Origin: Armatimonadota bacterium
GTDB taxonomy: Bacteria > Armatimonadota > Zipacnadia > Zipacnadales > UBA11051
Direction of reading: 5' to 3'
DNA length: 46,064 nucleotides
Assembly (NCBI GenBank): GCA_013178155.1
Contig: JABLXH010000035.1
Location: 1 to 46,064, forward strand
In this document: piece after piece, positions 8,239 through 16,400 of the stretch
Layout: every line of letters begins with the position of its first letter
How positions within the stretch are numbered: the stretch's first letter is position 1
Translations under genes and position numbers: made by a program
Notes under the pieces: generated by a model
Databases searched by the model: none
Seen by the model: only the letters and a program-made list of their open reading frames with translations
Told to the model about the DNA's origin: nothing

Positions 8239-8979
8239 GTGACTGAGAGTCTGTGCATGCAGCCGCAGATGCCTGGCGAACTGGACCGTGAGGCGCTCGC
8301 TCAGTTTCTGTCCGATATGGCTCACGAGATGCGCGGGTCCCTGAACGCCATTATCGGCTTCTCGGACCTGCTGCACGCCGAGGCCTACGGCGAACTGAAC
8401 CCGGAGCAGCGACAAGCAGCGACCGACGTCCTGGTGGCCGCGCGCCGTCTTGGGCAGATAGTGGATCGCGCTCTGGAGATTGCGCGCATCGAGACCGGAC
8501 GGCTCGCTGTGCATCCGGAGCCGCTCTCGGTCGCGGGTATTGTGGAGCTGGCGGTGGCTCAGATGGGCGAGGTGGCCCGGGACCGTGTGGTGCAACTGTG
8601 CGCCCAGGTGCCGCCGGAACTCGCGATCCTCGCCGATGAGAAGCACACCGGACGCCTGCTGTGCGAACTCCTGGATAACGCTATCAAGTACAGCCCAGAG
8701 GGTTGCGCGGTGACCCTCACGGCGCAACCCCAGGGCAACGTGGTGCACATCACCGTGACCGATCAGGGTTGCGGCATAGACCCTGCCCACCTCGACCGGG
8801 TCTTTGATGACTTCTTCTCCTTGGACCCCTCGGATCAGCCCCAGGCAGGCACGGGTCTGGGCTTGGCGCTGGCCCGTCGCCTGGCGCACGCCATGGGCGG
8901 CGACATTTCCATCGCCAGCGCGCCGGGGACCGGAACGACAGTCACCCTGTGCCTCCCCCGCTGCGAACCGCCCGCCTAG
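8239..8979 (+). CDS. Small soluble sensor histidine kinase (HisKA-HATPase_c only)
   Basis: A 246-residue kinase made only of the transmitter. HisKA has the phospho-accepting His29 (DMAHEMRGSLNAIIGF). HATPase_c has an N-box with Asn147 (LLDNAIKYSP), a G1 box DQGCGID (175-181) and a G2 box GTGLGLALARR (about 204-214). There is no transmembrane helix, PAS, GAF or HAMP domain, and no response regulator lies next to it, so it is an orphan cytoplasmic kinase whose signal must come from a partner or from the short N-terminus. The start is GTG with a GGAGGGGGG ribosome-binding site. Its stop overlaps that of the convergent URO-D gene within the palindrome CTAG. Proximity suggests, but does not show, a role with the divergent DUF4838 gene. 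Confidence 0.92.
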   Translation: MTESLCMQPQMPGELDREALAQFLSDMAHEMRGSLNAIIGFSDLLHAEAYGELNPEQRQAATDVLVAARRLGQIVDRALEIARIETGRLAVHPEPLSVAGIVELAVAQMGEVARDRVVQLCAQVPPELAILADEKHTGRLLCELLDNAIKYSPEGCAVTLTAQPQGNVVHITVTDQGCGIDPAHLDRVFDDFFSLDPSDQPQAGTGLGLALARRLAHAMGGDISIASAPGTGTTVTLCLPRCEPPA

Positions 8980-9914
8980 CCGGCGCCGTACTCCTCCCGC
9001 AACTCCAGCATGTACCGGTAGTTTTCCAGCGGCACGCCGCGGAAGATGCAGTTGCTGGTGCAATAGACATATCCTCCGCTGGCGACGCCGCCATGTTCCA
9101 GGCAATACAGCGCGCTTGCGCGGATCCCCTCCCGGGTCCCGGCCTGCACCTGCGAGCAGTCGACGTTCCCCATCAGACACACCCTGTCGCCCACCAGCCG
9201 CTTCACCTCGGCAATGTCCACCCCTGCCATCGGGTCCAGCGAATGGAGGGCGTCTATGCCCGTGCTCACGAGCTGATCGAGTATCGGCATGATCTGCCCA
9301 TCGGTGTGCTTGACCGCGTATAGGCCCAGCTCGTGGATTCCCTCCACCTGTTTCTGCAGGAAGGGTGTGACAAACCGCGCGAACATGGCGGGGGATAGGA
9401 ACGGGCCGTCATTGAAGCAGTAGTCTGAGCACATGAACACGATCTCGGCCCCGGCGTCCGCCGCCATGCGCACCTGCTCCAGTGTGCTCTCGACACGTCG
9501 CTCCGCCTCCTCCAGAACCGCCTGGGGCTCCTCCGCAATCCGCACCGCGAAGTCATACATCCCCTGCCCATTGGGAATCGCGTAGGTCCCGTCCAGGAAG
9601 ACCGACAGCATGTAGGTGTCACCAGACATCTCACGCAGGTACTCTATGCAGCGGCACTGGTCCTCCAGGGGTAGCGAGTTCAGGCTGGTGATGCAGCACC
9701 AGTCGAACTCCTCAGCACACTGCAGAATGGCCTCGCAGTAGCCGCGGAGCACCTCCTGGCGCCACGCGCCGGTGGTCCCCTCCAGGTGGGAGCCCTGCAG
9801 CCACGGCACCCCCGGCCACTCCTCGAACAACTGATAGACCAATTCCAGGTGCGGCGGCAGTCCCGGCGGCTTCTCACCGCGCAGGGCCATGATGAGCTTC
9901 TCCCGTGGAGTCAT
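8976..9914 (-). CDS. Uroporphyrinogen-decarboxylase-family protein (non-haem paralogue 1)
   Basis: A 312-residue URO-D-fold protein. It begins MTPREKLIMALRGEKPPGLP, the usual opening of the MtaA/URO-D-like group, and lacks the RQAGRY-type motif of true HemE. The mid-region motif is KHTDGQ with His203, where zinc methyltransferases have H-x-C-G. GNVDCSQVQAGT follows, and two Cys lie in the C-terminal GYVYCTSNC. A methyltransferase or decarboxylase on an unidentified substrate is possible. A GTG at 9926 overlaps the stop of the upstream MBL gene (GTGA), but ATG 9914 has GAGTGAGGA five bases ahead and is the better start. Either way it is translationally coupled to the MBL protein. Confidence 0.88.
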   Translation of the reverse strand: MTPREKLIMALRGEKPPGLPPHLELVYQLFEEWPGVPWLQGSHLEGTTGAWRQEVLRGYCEAILQCAEEFDWCCITSLNSLPLEDQCRCIEYLREMSGDTYMLSVFLDGTYAIPNGQGMYDFAVRIAEEPQAVLEEAERRVESTLEQVRMAADAGAEIVFMCSDYCFNDGPFLSPAMFARFVTPFLQKQVEGIHELGLYAVKHTDGQIMPILDQLVSTGIDALHSLDPMAGVDIAEVKRLVGDRVCLMGNVDCSQVQAGTREGIRASALYCLEHGGVASGGYVYCTSNCIFRGVPLENYRYMLELREEYGAG

Positions 9915-9922
9915 TGCTGTCC

Positions 9923-11464
9923 TCACTCTACAGTCCGTAGTCGCAGCGTAGCCTGGGCCCGGACGATGTCGCGGACGCAGTAGTAATCACGCTCCAGGTC
10001 GCCGGACGGGCACAGGTCACGCACTGCCCCCTCCGCCCGCCGCGCCCAGCCGATGATCTTGCGGAACTTGCTCGGCCGGAAGGCATAGTAGTTGCCGTGG
10101 CCGGCGGCTACGATATCTGGTCGCCAGTCCAGCGCCAGTTGTGCGCTGGGAACGAACCCGTCAGCAAAGCGGCTGTGGTTGTAGGCGCAGAAGCCACCGG
10201 TGCCATTCCAGCGACTGGTGGGGACGAAGCTGTCCCCGCCGAAGAGCACCCGCCGGCCGTCTAAGTCGGCCATAAAGGCGCAGTGCCACCACGTCTGTCC
10301 CGGCCACGGCGCCACCCGGAAGCGGTACTCCTCCCAGGTCCACTCCCCCGCTTCCGGCCACAGGTGGTCAGCGGTGATGGGATAGTCATGCGTCCACGGC
10401 CGGAAGGCCCGCTCGGGGCGCTTCAATATCTCGGCGATCCACGGATGCAACCACGCCTCCGCGCCATGCCGCTCCCGCAGGGCCGCGATCCCGTCGCAAT
10501 GGTCGTAATGGTAGTGTGAGACCACCATGGCCGTGGGACGCACGCCTCCCAGTTCCGCCAGGAGCGCCTCCAGTGCCGCCAGGTCCGGCAGATAGGGGTC
10601 CACCACCAACCCGGTCCCCTGCTCGGACACCAGTAGATAGCCGTTGGCCCCGAACTGGTACAGGTGCGGCAGGTACTGCAGCGCGCCGCAGCCCATGACC
10701 TTCAGCGGCGACGGGAAGTGATCGGGCTCACCCGGGCTGATCTGCCCCTTGGCCTCGTAGAAGCGCATCAGCCGTCGGGCCAGCATTCGCAGCATCGGCC
10801 GGGGCTGCTGGTCCACCACCGGCCCGTGGGCGGGGCAGAGCAGGTCCACTGCCAGCCCGGCCAGGCGCACGACCCCTTCCCACGCTGCCAGCGCACCCGT
10901 GCCTGTCCAGTGGTCCCACTCCAGGTGAAAGGGCTGCCACACGGTCGCTCCCGCGTGAGCCGCGTCGCCGCAGAAGACTACCTGCTTCCCCGCATGCTCC
11001 AACACGAACGAGCAGGCGTTTGGGCCGTGGCCCGGCGTATGAATGATGCTGATCTTGCGCCCGCGCCACAGCAGGTTGCCAAAGCCGGTCAGGTCGTAGT
11101 GGATGCCCGGTACGCGCCGGCGCGGCGGCAGGTAGCTCTCCGGACAGCCGATCTCATACCAGGGTGGACCGTGGTACTCACTGGCCCGCGCCGGGTCCAG
11201 ATACCTCTGCTCGCCAGCCGGCGCGTGGATTGCAAAGGGCCATTCCGATCGCCTGGCCAGTCCGGCCACCTGGTCATCGTGGTGGTGCGTGAGCAGCACA
11301 CGCTCCAGTGTTCGGACACCCAGCGCCGGTAGCTGCTTCAGCCATCGTCCGCTCCCGAAGTCAACGGCCAGGCCTGCAGCGCCGTCACGCAGGACGTAGA
11401 CGTTGCAGGAGTCATCGAATCGGAACAGGTCGGGAATCAGCTCCGCGCAGACGGGGCCGTGCAT
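9923..11464 (-). CDS. Tandem metallo-beta-lactamase-fold hydrolase
   Basis: A 513-residue cytoplasmic protein with two MBL folds. Domain 1 (about 1-260) carries THHHDDQ (His60, His62, Asp64) with Gln65 in place of the usual final His of HxHxDH, plus HTPGHGPNAC and FCGDAAHAG. Domain 2 (about 270-500) carries the complete motif SHYHYDHCDG (His317, His319, Asp321, His322) and later FGGDSFVP. The second domain therefore looks fully competent for a two-metal site and the first looks altered. There is no signal peptide. ATG 11464 is preceded by GAGGTG; an upstream Met at 11512 adds a Gly/Ala-rich leader without a ribosome-binding site. It overlaps or abuts the URO-D gene, suggesting a shared pathway. 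Substrate unknown. Confidence 0.87.
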   Translation of the reverse strand: MHGPVCAELIPDLFRFDDSCNVYVLRDGAAGLAVDFGSGRWLKQLPALGVRTLERVLLTHHHDDQVAGLARRSEWPFAIHAPAGEQRYLDPARASEYHGPPWYEIGCPESYLPPRRRVPGIHYDLTGFGNLLWRGRKISIIHTPGHGPNACSFVLEHAGKQVVFCGDAAHAGATVWQPFHLEWDHWTGTGALAAWEGVVRLAGLAVDLLCPAHGPVVDQQPRPMLRMLARRLMRFYEAKGQISPGEPDHFPSPLKVMGCGALQYLPHLYQFGANGYLLVSEQGTGLVVDPYLPDLAALEALLAELGGVRPTAMVVSHYHYDHCDGIAALRERHGAEAWLHPWIAEILKRPERAFRPWTHDYPITADHLWPEAGEWTWEEYRFRVAPWPGQTWWHCAFMADLDGRRVLFGGDSFVPTSRWNGTGGFCAYNHSRFADGFVPSAQLALDWRPDIVAAGHGNYYAFRPSKFRKIIGWARRAEGAVRDLCPSGDLERDYYCVRDIVRAQATLRLRTVE

Positions 11465-11566
11465 AATACACACCTCATGGATCGGGCCGGAGGCCGCGCC
11501 GCCGCCGTGCATGGTTCGCGCCGGCGCGGGGCAAGCCCTTCTCGGCGGCCGTCGCCACCATAGACC

Positions 11567-11595
11567 TTGACGGCTCCCCTGGAGTCATGTTTCAT
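11567..11595 (+). promoter_or_regulatory. Possible sigma70-type promoter
   Basis: TTGACG (11567-11572, five of six to consensus), a 17-bp spacer, then TTTCAT (11590-11595, four of six), ending 58 nt before the ATG of the secreted protein at 11654. It fits the divergent arrangement, but the -10 is weak. Confidence 0.3.
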
Positions 11596-11653
11596 GGAGC
11601 CGCCGCGCGCCACGACCCGACCCTGCGCCCTGCCCGGCAGAAAGGCCCCGCCC

Positions 11654-13207
11654 ATGCGCTGGACTCCTGTCTCCCTGACGCTCGCCTTCGCCGCTGCTTT
11701 GGCATCCGGTGACCCGATCCTCTTCACCCGTGAGCGCTTCGATGCCATGGATGAAGTCATAGACCGTCAGCGCGACTTCACCAGGGTCTCCTGCGAGGAC
11801 TACGCCTGGGGCGAGAGCTACATGCTGCGGGCCTATGTGGAGATGTATCAGGCCACCAGCGACCGCGATTACCTGCGACGGCTGGTGCGCGTGGCCGACG
11901 CCATCATTGCGACCCGCGACGACCGTCGCCCGCGCCCGCCAGGAACGCCGAAGCCGCCCGCCGTGTGGGGTCTGGGTGGACGCATGACCGTGGCCAGACT
12001 GGTGCTCAAGGACGCCGCTGGACGCGACTGCATCCTGCTGCGTTCCATTCGCTACGCCTACAACGACCAGACAGTGGTAGACGTCGTCCCTGGCCCCGAC
12101 AGCACTTTCACCCTGAAGACCAGCAACGAGTTCTGGCAGGAGTATGGCCCCGCCGAGGCCACCTTCGCTGACCTGAGCCTCGACCCGGCCTCGCCACGGT
12201 ACTTCGAGCGCGTCGTCAATGACCCGCAATACATCCCTGACCCGGCCTTCCGCCGCATTGAGGGTGTGGCTGACAAGCCGTCGTTCCTGCTGGTCGCCAC
12301 CGACTTGCGCCGCGACCGCACCGTCCCTACGGTCCTGGCTCCGATCAGCGGGGCGAAACTGGTGCCCGGCATCATCCCCTACTACGGCTACATCGGCCCC
12401 ATCTACTCCGGCATGACACGCTTTGCGAGCCTGGTGCATCGCAATCCGTCGCTGCAGGCGGAGTTTGGCGCCGCCGCACGGCGCTTCGTTCGTGCGGCCC
12501 GGGAATCCCTGGCCGCCTGGGACTTCTGCTGGCGCGATGGACCCGGCCCGGACGAGGGGTACTACCTGTTACAGCCCAGGGGCGCCGACATGTGGTGCGA
12601 CGGAGTGGTCGCGCCGCTGAACTACCTGGGTTCAGCGGGGCAGGTCATCCTCGGCATATGGGACTGCACCGGCGACACCCGGATGCTGGACCGCGCCCGC
12701 CGCATCGCCAACCTCTACAAGCGCGCCTGCACCGTCACCGACAAGGGCGGATACACCTGGCCCTACTGGGGACCACCGGCGGACCGCGGCTGGAGGCGAG
12801 AGTACCGATGGAGCCTCAACACGCCCGACTACCAGGCCGCCTCGCCACCCGATGACCTCAGCCACGCCGCCTGGGAGTTGGAGTTCGCGGTGATGTGCCA
12901 TGAGCGTGGGATTGTCTTTGACCGCCGCGACATGCGCCGTTTTGCTGCCACCTTCACCCGGCAGCTATGGACCGGCGACACAGGGAACCTGGCGCTGCGT
13001 GTGGACGGCAGCGGCGGTTCGGCCGAGGGCAACAGCATGGCAGGAGCGCGGTGGCTGGACCTCTGCGCCATCGAGCCGCGCATCTTCGACCTCAACCGCG
13101 AACTGTGGACCAGCAACAACTGGGCCCAGGGGGTCTATGGGCACCTGACGGGCTGCTACGCCCGCATGTTCCGGTGGCAGGAGGAGTTGGGGAGAGGGGG
13201 GCGGTAG
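11654..13207 (+). CDS. Secreted (alpha/alpha)6-barrel-like protein, glycoside hydrolase/epimerase type
   Basis: A 517-residue exported protein with signal peptide RWTPVSLTLAFAAALASG. The fold reads as an alpha/alpha toroid: repeated helix pairs such as WGESYMLRAYVEMYQATSDRDYLRRLVRVAD, then a beta insertion (WGLGGRMTVARLVLKD to FEFxxE-like segments), then NYLGSAGQVILGIWDCTGD, LNTPDYQAASPPDDLSHAAWELEF and EGNSMAGARWLDL. This pattern resembles D-glucuronyl C5-epimerase and six-hairpin glycosidases acting on polysaccharide ends, but I cannot name the catalytic residues. ATG 11654 is chosen because it begins the signal peptide and has AAAGG upstream; the in-frame Met at 11567 would put 29 residues before it. 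Followed by a palindromic repeat cluster. Confidence 0.8.
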   Translation: MRWTPVSLTLAFAAALASGDPILFTRERFDAMDEVIDRQRDFTRVSCEDYAWGESYMLRAYVEMYQATSDRDYLRRLVRVADAIIATRDDRRPRPPGTPKPPAVWGLGGRMTVARLVLKDAAGRDCILLRSIRYAYNDQTVVDVVPGPDSTFTLKTSNEFWQEYGPAEATFADLSLDPASPRYFERVVNDPQYIPDPAFRRIEGVADKPSFLLVATDLRRDRTVPTVLAPISGAKLVPGIIPYYGYIGPIYSGMTRFASLVHRNPSLQAEFGAAARRFVRAARESLAAWDFCWRDGPGPDEGYYLLQPRGADMWCDGVVAPLNYLGSAGQVILGIWDCTGDTRMLDRARRIANLYKRACTVTDKGGYTWPYWGPPADRGWRREYRWSLNTPDYQAASPPDDLSHAAWELEFAVMCHERGIVFDRRDMRRFAATFTRQLWTGDTGNLALRVDGSGGSAEGNSMAGARWLDLCAIEPRIFDLNRELWTSNNWAQGVYGHLTGCYARMFRWQEELGRGGR

Positions 13208-13436
13208 GCCAACCCTCACCCCGGTAGGCGGGACGGCTGCAGGTCAACCCTCTTCCCGGTAGGCAGGGCATCCTGCCCCGCCGTCGTTGTCCATGCCGGA
13301 CTGGACCGGGCGGTAGAGGATACCCCCGGCACCGGGGGGGCGGGGCAGGATGCCCCGCCTACCAAACGTGGGGCACACGGGGCAGGATGCCCCGCCTACC
13401 GAGGGTAAGGGACATGGGGCAGGATGCCCGCCTACC
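13203..13436. repeat. Cluster of GC-rich palindromic repeats between convergent genes
   Basis: The gap 13208-13478 holds a family of short hairpin repeats with core GGGGCAGGATGCCCC followed by GCCTACC. Direct copies lie at 13341-13363, 13378-13400 and 13415-13436 (the last lacks one C). An inverted copy at 13258-13282 (GGTAGGCAGGGCATCC...) pairs with 13339-13363 over 25 bp with one mismatch, spacer 56 bp. Degenerate GGTAGGC starts lie at 13203 and 13223. Each core is itself a perfect 6-bp stem with a 3-base loop. This looks like a REP/BIME-type element cluster; its position between two 3' ends is typical, and it may also terminate both transcripts. Confidence 0.75.
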
Positions 13437-13478
13437 GAGGGCAGGAAACAGTCGAACGGATGTTTCACGTGCAACAAC

Positions 13479-16400
13479 TTACGGAGTCGCCCGGAACACC
13501 ACCACCCGCCGCTCGCCGAAGTACGCCCGACCCCGCGCCTCCAGCTCGAACGAGACTCGTGTGTCACCGGCCGCCAGCGATGGGACCAGCGTGAACTCAC
13601 GGACCTCGGCATCGCCCAGGTAGGGTGTGTCGGCGGTAATCGGCGCGCGGAACGGAAGGCCATACTCCGCCCGGCCCGCCAGGTAGACGCCGCCGGCCTC
13701 GTCGCCCCGCGGCGCCAGCCACTTCGCTTCGCCCAGATTGCCCGCCGACGCCCGGCACAGCACGCGACTTCCTGCCGCGCCTTCCACCGTCTCGCCACCG
13801 CGAACCTCACGCCAGGGCCCCTCGCCGACCTTGACCTCAAGCCGGTTGAACTCGGCGTTGAGGTATAGCGGCGGGTTGTGACCATTGTACTCACCGCCGC
13901 CGACCGCCGTCAGCGGGCATGTGGCGGAGTCGGTGTCCGTACCCGCCGTCCGCACCTGCGGCACCTTACCGGCCTTCACCAGGTCCAGGTACTGCTGCGA
14001 GTACAGCGGCCAGGAGTCCGGGTAGTGGGTCTCCAGGTCAAACAGGATGGTGTCTGTGGCCGGCAGGTGCCGCACCCGGTCGAACTGCGGCAAGTACCGG
14101 CGCAGCACCTCTACCGCCGGCCGCTCGCTGCCGTCGGGTTCGATGAGGCCGAAGTCGCTGTTCTCCCCCAAGCGGAAGCCGCCCGGCAGCCACCACGGCG
14201 CCGCGCCCCGCGCCCCCGACTCGATGAACATCCGGTAGAACGATTCATACTCGCGTTTCTGGTTCTGGAGCTGCTCCGGGTCAATATGCACGCGCTCGGG
14301 TGTCCACGAGCCCTGGATGCCGTTGACGGTGTAGCCGAACTCCATCCACACCACCGGCTTCTCGCGTGAAGTGAAGCGGAAGAACAGCGTAACCAGCCCG
14401 CCCTTGCGGATGTCGTCGTCCGGCGTCGGCGTGTCCCAGCCGCCGGTCTTGAGGTTGTACCCCTCAGGGTTCATGAAGTCCATGTGCTTGGGTGCCGCCG
14501 TGCCGTGGATGTGCGCAAAGGCGTCGCGGTAGGGAATTCCGCAGGCCCCGCCGCGGAAGGAGATCAGATGTCTGGGGTCCCAGGCCCGCAACGGCTCGGC
14601 AATGTCCCGGTACCCGGCGCAGATGAGGTCGCTGTGCGCCCGGCGGAAGGCGGCGACGTACTTGTCCCAGGCCCCGTGGCTGGTGCACTGCTCCGTGTTC
14701 GGCGGCGGTACCTTGCCCTCAGACAACTCCGGCGTGAAGCCCCAGTCAGCGAAGGCGTTCTCCAGTGACCCATATCGCTCCACGATCCACCGGTTCCATG
14801 GCTCGATCAGGTAGTCCAGGCGCCCCTGCCAAGGGCTGTCAATGGGCTCCCACGCTAGCTCCCAGCACATGATGGCCGGATGGTCCTTCAGCCCTGCCTT
14901 CGTGATGTACTCCTTGAGCTTCTCGACATCCCCACCCCGGTACGGCCAGCCGTTAGCCATGAACATGAAGACCTTGATGCCGTGGCGCTCGCAGCGCTCC
15001 AGGAAGTCAAGCTGGTCGCGAAACGCCCCTGGCGCGTCGGGGTCGGGCGGTTGCAGCGACTGCACCGCGCTGAGGGCATTGACGCCGATAGACTCCAGCC
15101 AGGCCAAGTCGCGTTCGATGATCTCCGGGTCATAACGGCCTCGCTGATAGAGCTGCAGGTCCGGATAGCCTGCGACCCAACTGGCCCAGTAGTTGATGCC
15201 CTTGAAGTACCAGGGCTTGCCGCCCAGCATGAAGTTGCTGCCCTCGACGCGCACGAACTCGTCGGGGCCGGCGGGAGTGGTGCGTAAGGCCTCGAGACGG
15301 TGGACGATGCGGTCACGCACGCTGTCGCCCGACAGGAGCGACGTTTCGACCTCGTAGCCGCGCGGGTCGAAGCGTTCCGGCTCCCAGCGCCAACTCACGG
15401 ACCGGGTTTCCGACGGAGCGAGACGAACGGTCTCACTGCGCTCAAAGACGCTTCGCTTGTCGGCGTCGCGCACGGTCAGGCGGAGCGTCAGGTCCTGCTC
15501 CGTGCGGCCCGAGTTCAGCACGGTCCCTCCCAGCAGCACGCGCTCTCCAGGCTTGTAGGAGAAGAACTCCGCCCCGCCGTCCAGCAAGAAGCAGCCCTGC
15601 ACCATGGCTTCGGCCGTGCGCATCAGTGCCGCCAGCAGGTCGCGTTGCAGTGCCTGGGCCGGGTCGGCCACCGACACATTGGCCCAGATGGCATTCGGCG
15701 CCACGCTGTCCCCGAGCATCAGCGAGATCAGCGCCCCGCGGCTCCTGCCGCCGCGGTCGAAGGCCTCCAGGACCGGCACCCAGCGCCAGGACCGGTTCCG
15801 CTGAAAGCCCCGGCCACGCTCCCGCCAGACCGGCGAGTAGGCCGCCCCCGACCACCGCAGGCGTGTTGCTGCCGGCAGAATCGGGGACTCCGCGGCCGCC
15901 CGCAGGGAGGTGGCCTCATCCATGGGGTAGAGCTTGTAGGACGGGCAAAGGGCCTCCAGGCTGGGGACGGTGAAGTTGGGTTCCGGCATGCCCCGATCGG
16001 GCGCGGTTGCCAGGTTGCGGAACCAGTAGGAATGCCGCCCGTCCCGGACCTTCGGCGTGTGGCTTGACGCCAGGCCCACGGTGAGGTAGGCCGTGCGCTC
16101 CGGCCGCAACCGGTCCCCCGGCCCCCCGCGGTTCTTCGCCGGCGAGTCGAACCAGTACGCGAAGTCTATCGGCCGCAGGACGTAGCCCTGCCACTCCGGG
16201 CTCAGCTCCACTACCGCGATCCATCGCGACCCGTCGTCCTCGGCGCACTCAATGGAAAGCTGCTTCGTGTTCTCATCCCCCCGCGCCTCGAAGGTCAGCA
16301 GCGGATGCTCGGTGTCGAAGGCGCCGCTTGCCGCCGTGCGGTAGGTGTCCCAGCCCTTGAGGTCTGTGGTCACCTTCCAGGCCGTATCGCCCCCTGCCGG

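Noticed and set aside
13258-13436. Repeat cluster considered as a CRISPR array
   Set aside because: Units are hairpins with unequal spacing (about 15 bp between direct copies and one inverted copy), there are no unique spacers of constant length and no cas genes.
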